DNA of 64,000 nucleotides, taken from Otatea glauca. Its lineage: Eukaryota > Streptophyta > Magnoliopsida > Poales > Poaceae. The stretch covers positions 2,728,309 through 2,792,308 of the forward strand of contig CM070730.1 of the NCBI GenBank assembly GCA_036346275.1, given 5' to 3'. Positions 58,141 through 64,000 of this stretch are shown here, piece after piece; the stretch's first letter is position 1; each line of letters starts with the position of its first letter. Both the position numbers and the translations under genes were made by a program. Below the pieces are notes generated by a model. The model did not search any database. It saw only the letters and a list, made by a program, of their open reading frames with translations, and was not told the origin of the DNA.

Positions 58141-59930
58141 TAAATTTCACAAAACTTTAGAGTTTTTGTACAAACTACAAGAAAAACTATAGATTTTACC
58201 TTCTATTTCACAAAACTACAGATTTTAAAAGAATTTGTTTCACAAAACTATAGGTATCTTGTACAAATTATCAAAAAACTACAGATTTTAGCTTCTATTT
58301 CACAAAACTACAGATTTTAGGAGAAATTGTATCACAAAACTACAGGTTTTAGAATTAACCGTTTCTTGTGACGGGTCTGACACTTTGGGCCCACCAAGGA
58401 TTGAAATCTCGACGATATTTCGCGAGATCCCGCTTTTCGGACGTGGACGAGTTTTGAAATGCCGGACGGAGTAAAAAAATTCAAAAAATTTGAAATGCTA
58501 CAATAATCTCTCTATTTCTCGGTGAGATATCGCTTATTACCGCCGAAATCTCGGCTTTGTAACCCGGATTTCAAGATTTGATGACCGGATTTGACCGAAA
58601 ATTGATCAATAACCATTAATGATGTTATATTGAATGGAAATTGATCAATAAGCTTGAATGATTTTTAGAAAATTTTAAATGCTTTATCATGTTGTGAAAA
58701 TTTAAGGTACCGTACTAAGAAGTTTATGATTATACAAAAAAAATTCAAAATATTTTAACTTCATTTGTTATATTTAAAAAATAAAAAACAGATTGAATAT
58801 AATTGAGACGCTAATATTGTCAGAATTTTATAAATTTGCTCGAGTGTTATCATGATCTAAAATTTTTAGGAGACATTATAAATTTTCTTAGAATCATTCT
58901 ATACAAGTTTCAAAAAAATTAAACTTGTTTTGATTGCTCAATCAAAAATTATAAACTGTAGAAGCATGCACTCTCAAAATCTGAATTTCAGTCGAAATGC
59001 TGCCGAATTTTCTAACTTCATGGATTGATAATCATATAAAAATTTTATGGAAAGATTAATTATGCATCACGACCATCCAATCAAAATATCAAAGTTTTCA
59101 AATGTACTTTCAAGCATTTTCCATCCAGGCATCACCACTATCCGAATTTTTAAAAATCCCTCGAGCTTCACCATCAGCTGGAAATTTTATGGAAAGATTA
59201 GTGATATGTCAGAATCATGATTTTTTTTTTAAAAAAAATTCTAACATGTTTTGTCCCATTTTTCAATCGGTTCAAAATTACCGGTCAGCATTTTATCAGG
59301 ATAGTAGCAATGTTTGAATTTTTCAAAATTTTAAAAGCTTCATAATTATCTGAAATTTTTATGGAAATATCATCAATGTGTCAGAAACCTCCAGAAAAAT
59401 TTCAAAATATTTTGACTTCATTTCGACCGGATTTCTCTCTGTCCAATTTGGCCGAGATCTCGGCAAAACCTGCCGAAATCTCGGTTTTACCGTTTGAAAA
59501 AAAAAAATGGATTTGAAGTTCCATTTTTGCGTTTCATCCAGAATTTTTCCGAAATTTCGAGATCTCATTGAAATTTCGTTCTCTTGGCCAACTCCGAGAT
59601 TTCAAGCGAAAACGAGATTTCAATCCTAGTAGCCTATATGCTAGCCTCACGCGTGAGTGAAACGGGAAATGAGGGCGTGTGAGACCGCTATATAGCGACC
59701 CATACTGTCAGACCCACTACAAAGAACGATCAATTCTAAAAACTATAGTTTTGTGATACAAGTTTTTCTAAAATATGAAGTTTTGTGATATAAGTTCTCC
59801 TAAGTCTATAGTTTTGTGAAATAGAAGCTAAAATCTATGGTTTTCTTATAATTTATACGAAAAAAAACCTGTAACTTTATGAATCAAATTCTTTTAAAAT
59901 TTGTAGTCGACTATAGTTATGTGAAATTTA
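58141..59930. mobile_element. Long-TIR element with minisatellite-like arms, carrying copy C of the satellite-like element
   Basis: The left arm 58141-58381 and right arm about 59706-59930 are inverted copies (outer ends TAAATTTCAC and GTGAAATTTA). Each arm is itself made of repeats of ttcacaaaactacagatttta with spacing near 50 bp. Between the arms lies the element 58398-59626. The target duplication is not clear; class probably Mutator-like. Confidence 0.65.
58398..59626. mobile_element. TIR element with satellite-like interior, copy C (1229 bp)
   Basis: The ends ggattgaaatctcg and cgagatttcaatcc are perfect inverted repeats. The subterminal parts hold ccgaaatctcgg-type words. The interior has the same diverged tandem units as copies A and B. 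It is the best-preserved copy in the window. No ORF. Confidence 0.75.
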
Positions 59931-59939
59931 CTTTCATCT

Positions 59940-60600
59940 CAAAGAAAAGGGATGTGCATAACCTTGTGCTGATGCGCATCGGGACGCAGGAGAGGCCTAA
60001 CGTATGCATTGAAAAAGGATATCCAACAAGATAGCCCAGTTGCCTACTTAGGCTGGGCCTACTTAGCCCAACGAGATATCTAGATTGTCATATGGAATCC
60101 AATTACGAGGAGTGCGACCATGCGAGATTTTTTTTAAGAAGTGTTTTTATGTGTCACTTTTTTATGGTTGTATAAATATTAAAATATAAATATATGATTG
60201 ATGGTGAGTCTTTATCTTCTGTTTGTTTAAGATTTACGTAATTTGTATGGAGAGGTTATGTATAGAATTTTTTAACTTTGAACACCACAGAAGCTAGCTT
60301 TCCCTAAATTTTTTTAGAAAAAACGGACAAGTCAGCTGAAATGAAATACTATCATTGGAAAAAGGAACCATTTGCCTTTGCTTTTCTCGCTTACGTCGTT
60401 ACGTGATATCAGCCATCAAGGAATGTATTGGAGAGGACTTTACTGGTTGTCAACTTGTCATGTCTAGGACTACAAAACCTGGTAGGAAAATGAGTGCTGT
60501 CGATCGGACGCTGTAGTAAAACGGCAGACAGGGAGCGCTGGCCATGAGATCAACAACCAATACAACGTAACTTTATAAATTAACCCTCACAACAAAACAC
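59940..60600. other. Intergenic, nothing recognised
   Basis: No gene or repeat that I can support. Confidence 0.35.
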
Positions 60601-60612
60601 ACTACATCCGAC

Positions 60613-60997
60613 CAGGTTCACAAAACCGAATTTAGAAATTCGCGGTATGAAAACCGCAAAAATCGCTCGAAAAAACGCTCAGAAACCGAAGGGTTAATAA
60701 ATCAATTTTTTTATGAAAAATTAAAAAAAATATAGAAAAACTGCTCGATTTTTGCGAAAAACCGCTGCCAACTAGATGTTCATCGCAAAACGGTTTTTGT
60801 GAGCGGTTTTTGACGAAAACCGCGGTCTTTGGCGAAAAACCGCGGTCTTTGACGAAAAACCGAGCGCATAAATTTTTTCAAAATTTTAATTTTTTTTTGA
60901 ATCGACCGGTTTACCGAACGGTTTTTGATTTCGAACCTCGGCGGTACGCTCGAAAACCGCGGTTTTCGAGCGGTTTTCGTCGGTTTTGTGAACCCTG
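60613..60997. mobile_element. hAT-type MITE (385 bp), target duplication CATCCGAC
   Basis: The ends CAGGTTCACAAAACCGA and TCGGTTTTGTGAACCCTG are inverted. Perfect 8-bp repeats CATCCGAC flank it at 60605-60612 and 60998-61005. The interior is full of gcggtttttgacgaaaaccg-type inverted words. Non-coding. Confidence 0.9.
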
Positions 60998-61005
60998 CAT
61001 CCGAC

Positions 61006-61876
61006 TCCCTCTTTTCCTTTTTCATGTCGTTTTAAAAAACGTGCAATCATCAAAAACATTTATATTTTGTCACATAAAAGCTATGTTGGTAGATTTTTCA
61101 TCGAAATTCGATAGTACTTTCATATCATCATATTATAAATAATTTTTTACATATTATTATTCCAGAAAGGTGGTAAAGGCGTGTATTTAAGGCCATGTTA
61201 ATATAAAAGAAAAACAAGTAAGAAAAAACAGAGGGAGTAGGAGTACTGCAGCAATTTTCAGTGGGGCTAGCAATGCAAAGGCTTAAGCTTTCCATGTAAG
61301 TCCATTCATAAAGTGGCTTTAATTTCCTTCCAATCCTGGTTTGAATTTCCTAGGTAGGTACAAAAATCTAATTGAAATCCAGACTAGATTTGAAAACATG
61401 CAGTAAAAGAGAGGAGGTGCATGTATATATATATCCGTCGGCAAGCTATGTCGAGCGACGAGAAACGTGACCAAATGCAGCCGCACCAACAACCGCTCGC
61501 TCGCTACTAGCCAGGCTTGTGGTTGAAGCAGACGATCAACAAGAGCGACGCTGAGCTCGTGCATGGACATGTTCTGTAGCACGAAAGCTGCGTCCCGGCG
61601 TTTGTTCCGCGAGCACCGCACATACATCATGGCGACATGAATCGGGGCATGTGAAGCCGCTTTCGTGCTCCCGCGGCGCGCGAATGGAGCGTTGCTACCG
61701 CTGTGACCCGGCCCCGCTGACGGCGACGCCTTATTGATCGAAACACGCATCGTCCGCACACAAAAAAAATCGGCTTTAACCGTGTCGTGGCAGTGGCACA
61801 CTGGCACGTTGTACGCACCTACCTTGTATGTGTTTTTCGTTCATCACGAACGGTCCGTTTCATCATATTGTGATCA
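61006..61876. other. Intergenic, one unrecognised minus-strand ORF
   Basis: Minus 61807-61319 is open for 162 codons, with RNKRRDAAFVLQNMSMHELS in the middle. It is GC-rich there and could be a gene fragment, but I recognise no domain and see no clear start. Confidence 0.3.
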
Positions 61877-61878
61877 TA

Positions 61879-63450
61879 GGGGCCGTAGTTTGGCTGAAAA
61901 GCTGTTTTTAGCTTGATGAGCTGTAAAGCAGCTGTAGTTGACGGCTGTAGCTTTTCTTGAGAGACCATTTGGTAAAATGGCTGTAAGTTGGCTGCTGCAG
62001 CTGTAGCTGGTGTTTAAATGACTGGAATAACCTTGAGAGGTCTGAAGGCTTGTTTGTATGTTGATTTAACTTAAATATTGATCTTTTGGAATATATTTGC
62101 CAAAATATTAAGTGATGAATAACTGAGCATTAGTTATATTTTATTTTTTTTCACAACATTACATATATTTTGCTTATTTGCTATTAACTTTTGGTGAATT
62201 AATTTTTTTTTCTTATTGATTTTCTTCACTTATTTGTTGTGCCACCTGAGAGACGTGAATAATGCTAGGCCGTACTTGAGAGGGGAGATTTGTGACAATG
62301 GATTAAATCCAAAGGAGATGAATACTTAATGTAAGAGGAAACATCATGATCCATATATCACAGAACTCCATAGATCCGTTCCAAAATCCTCACCATGTGA
62401 GTCTGTTGAAGATGGTCCTCGAGTTTTACATCCAATAGTGAAAAATAGAAAAGCTACTCTTTCAAAAAAATTCGTAAGCACAGATCCTAGTTATTTGTGA
62501 ACACTCAGTCAGACACATGTTGGCTGGATCTTCGGAGCAATAGCAGAGCTCATTGACAACTCCAGAAAGGTGCAATATCCACTATCACATAGCAAAACAC
62601 ATTCCTACTATCTAGTAGTCATCAAGGAGTTAGCAATTGAATCATGAAGAGTACCCATATCCCCATAGTCCATTGACATGTTGTTTTCACTAACCGTTGC
62701 AGAAGATGCTTCTTGAGCAACCGTTGGTATGTAGTCCTCGTCCTCATCACACCTCTGGAATAAACGATCATGTATGGCACTTTCCCGAATGAAGTTATGT
62801 AGTGCCATACATGCCATTATGATCTTCTTCTGCCTCTCCACTTTAAAACTTGGTAGTTTCAACAATATTCGACATTTCATCTTCAAAACTCCGAAGACTC
62901 GTTCAATCACATTACGAACAGAAGAGTGACAAAAATTGAACCACTCCTTCCCTCTTGGTCCTCGACTCCGTTGCCACTCCGGAACATGATACTTTTGGCC
63001 TTTGTATGGAGTGAGATATCCCTTTCGATTAGGGTATCCTGAGTCGACAAGATAATATTTTCCTATACAAACACATAATGTGTTAAACATTTAATGAGAC
63101 AATGGGAAAATTTTTGATCATTTCAAAGATAAAACAATTACCTCTAGGTGGATGTGGGAAGCGATCTGCATACTTAGACAGTGTATCGTTGAATATGCGA
63201 GAATCATGTGCTGCTCCAGGCCATCCAACTACAACAAATGTGAACCTCATGTCAAAGTCACAAACAGCCATTACATTCTGAGTAGCATAACCATGACTAC
63301 CAATGTGGGTAAATTGGTCCGCCTCAGGGACAACAACAGATATATATATGTCATCTATTGCACCAATGCAATTATTGAGGTGGGGGTGCAAAACGAGAAT
63401 CAGAAGTCGTGTGTGCACTGTAGTAAACAGCAACGGAGACAATATTTAGT
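61879..63450 (-). mobile_element. PIF/Harbinger element remnant with transposase
   Basis: The left end ggggccgtagtttggctgaaa (61879) is flanked by TA and followed by agctgtaaagcagctgta and gctgctgcagctgtagct blocks shared with the MITE at 5709-6121. The transposase lies on the minus strand. The other end is not found before 63450, where TPI-like sequence begins, so the element may be truncated there or extend past the window. Confidence 0.7.
62608..63430 (-). pseudogene. Harbinger (HARBI1-like) DDE transposase, broken
   Basis: Minus-strand exon from about 63415 to 63142 reads NNCIGAIDDIYI, HGYATQNVMAVCDFDMRFTF and GWPGAAHDSRIFNDTL. A GT-AG intron (63141-63063) leads to 63062-62608 with KYYLVDSGYPNRKGYLTPYK, VRNVIERVFGVLKMKCRIL and MACMALHNFIRE. 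These are the DDE nuclease blocks of plant Harbinger transposases, with acidic residues in IDD, HDSR, VDSGY and IERVFG. Near 63390 a run of five C shifts the frame before HLNNC (SRFAP is in another frame), and the N-terminal part is missing. It is therefore unlikely to be active. Confidence 0.85.
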
Positions 63451-63483
63451 AACTCAAGACAGATAAGCAGACCTACACAATCA

Positions 63484-64000
<517 letters not shown>

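Overview
This is a nuclear DNA segment from a grass, probably a panicoid or related cereal. Gene density is low, introns are long and full of insertions, and nearly every plant transposon class is present (Ty3/gypsy, Ty1/copia, CACTA, hAT, Mutator-like, PIF/Harbinger, Stowaway). There is no bacterial, organellar or CRISPR signal. I count three convincing host genes: a class II KNOX homeobox gene of the KNAT7 type (+ strand, 13133-18957), a cysteine-rich PLAC8-like protein with a YPP-repeat tail (- strand, 21258-24502), and a small multi-pass membrane protein of unknown function (+ strand, 52569-54644). Exon fragments of two housekeeping genes lie in transposon context: exosome subunit RRP40 inside a hAT-like element (35.3-36.1 kb) and triosephosphate isomerase beside a broken Harbinger transposase (63.5 kb).

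Layout. 1-5693: 3' part of a Ty3/gypsy element (integrase tail, broken antisense ORFs, tandem repeats, polypurine tract, 3' LTR), followed at 5709-6121 by a Harbinger-type MITE. 6.1-12.6 kb: intergenic DNA with a hairpin at 8.4 kb, a TA microsatellite and a long inverted-repeat element (11677-12340) with a 10-bp target duplication. 12.6-19.1 kb: the KNOX gene, with an upstream ORF ending 2 nt before its start codon and a 1.2-kb inverted-repeat element in intron 2. 20.3-24.5 kb: a small Mutator-like MITE and the eight-exon PLAC8-like gene. 25.5-37.7 kb: nested transposons, including three probable solo LTRs (25552-26443, 28492-29353, 30434-32946), a Stowaway, a hAT interrupted by a solo LTR, and a hAT carrying RRP40 exons. 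40.4-45.0 kb: two copies of a TIR-bounded element with satellite-like interior, one split by a CACTA and a hAT, all with readable target duplications. 46.5-48.7 kb: copia LTR, very GC-rich leader and a gag remnant. 52.5-55 kb: membrane-protein gene. 55-61 kb: tandem repeats, a third copy of the satellite-like element inside a long-TIR element, and a small hAT MITE. 61.9-64 kb: Harbinger remnant and TPI exon, cut by the window edge.

The most unusual pattern is in the LTR at 30.4-32.9 kb. The heptamer ATGTGTT occurs about fourteen times on one strand, and about twelve of these are flanked by short complementary arms. Arm sequence differs from copy to copy while pairing is kept, so it looks like a family of stem-loops with a constant loop. 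All exon models were read by eye from splice consensus and protein similarity; no alignment was run.
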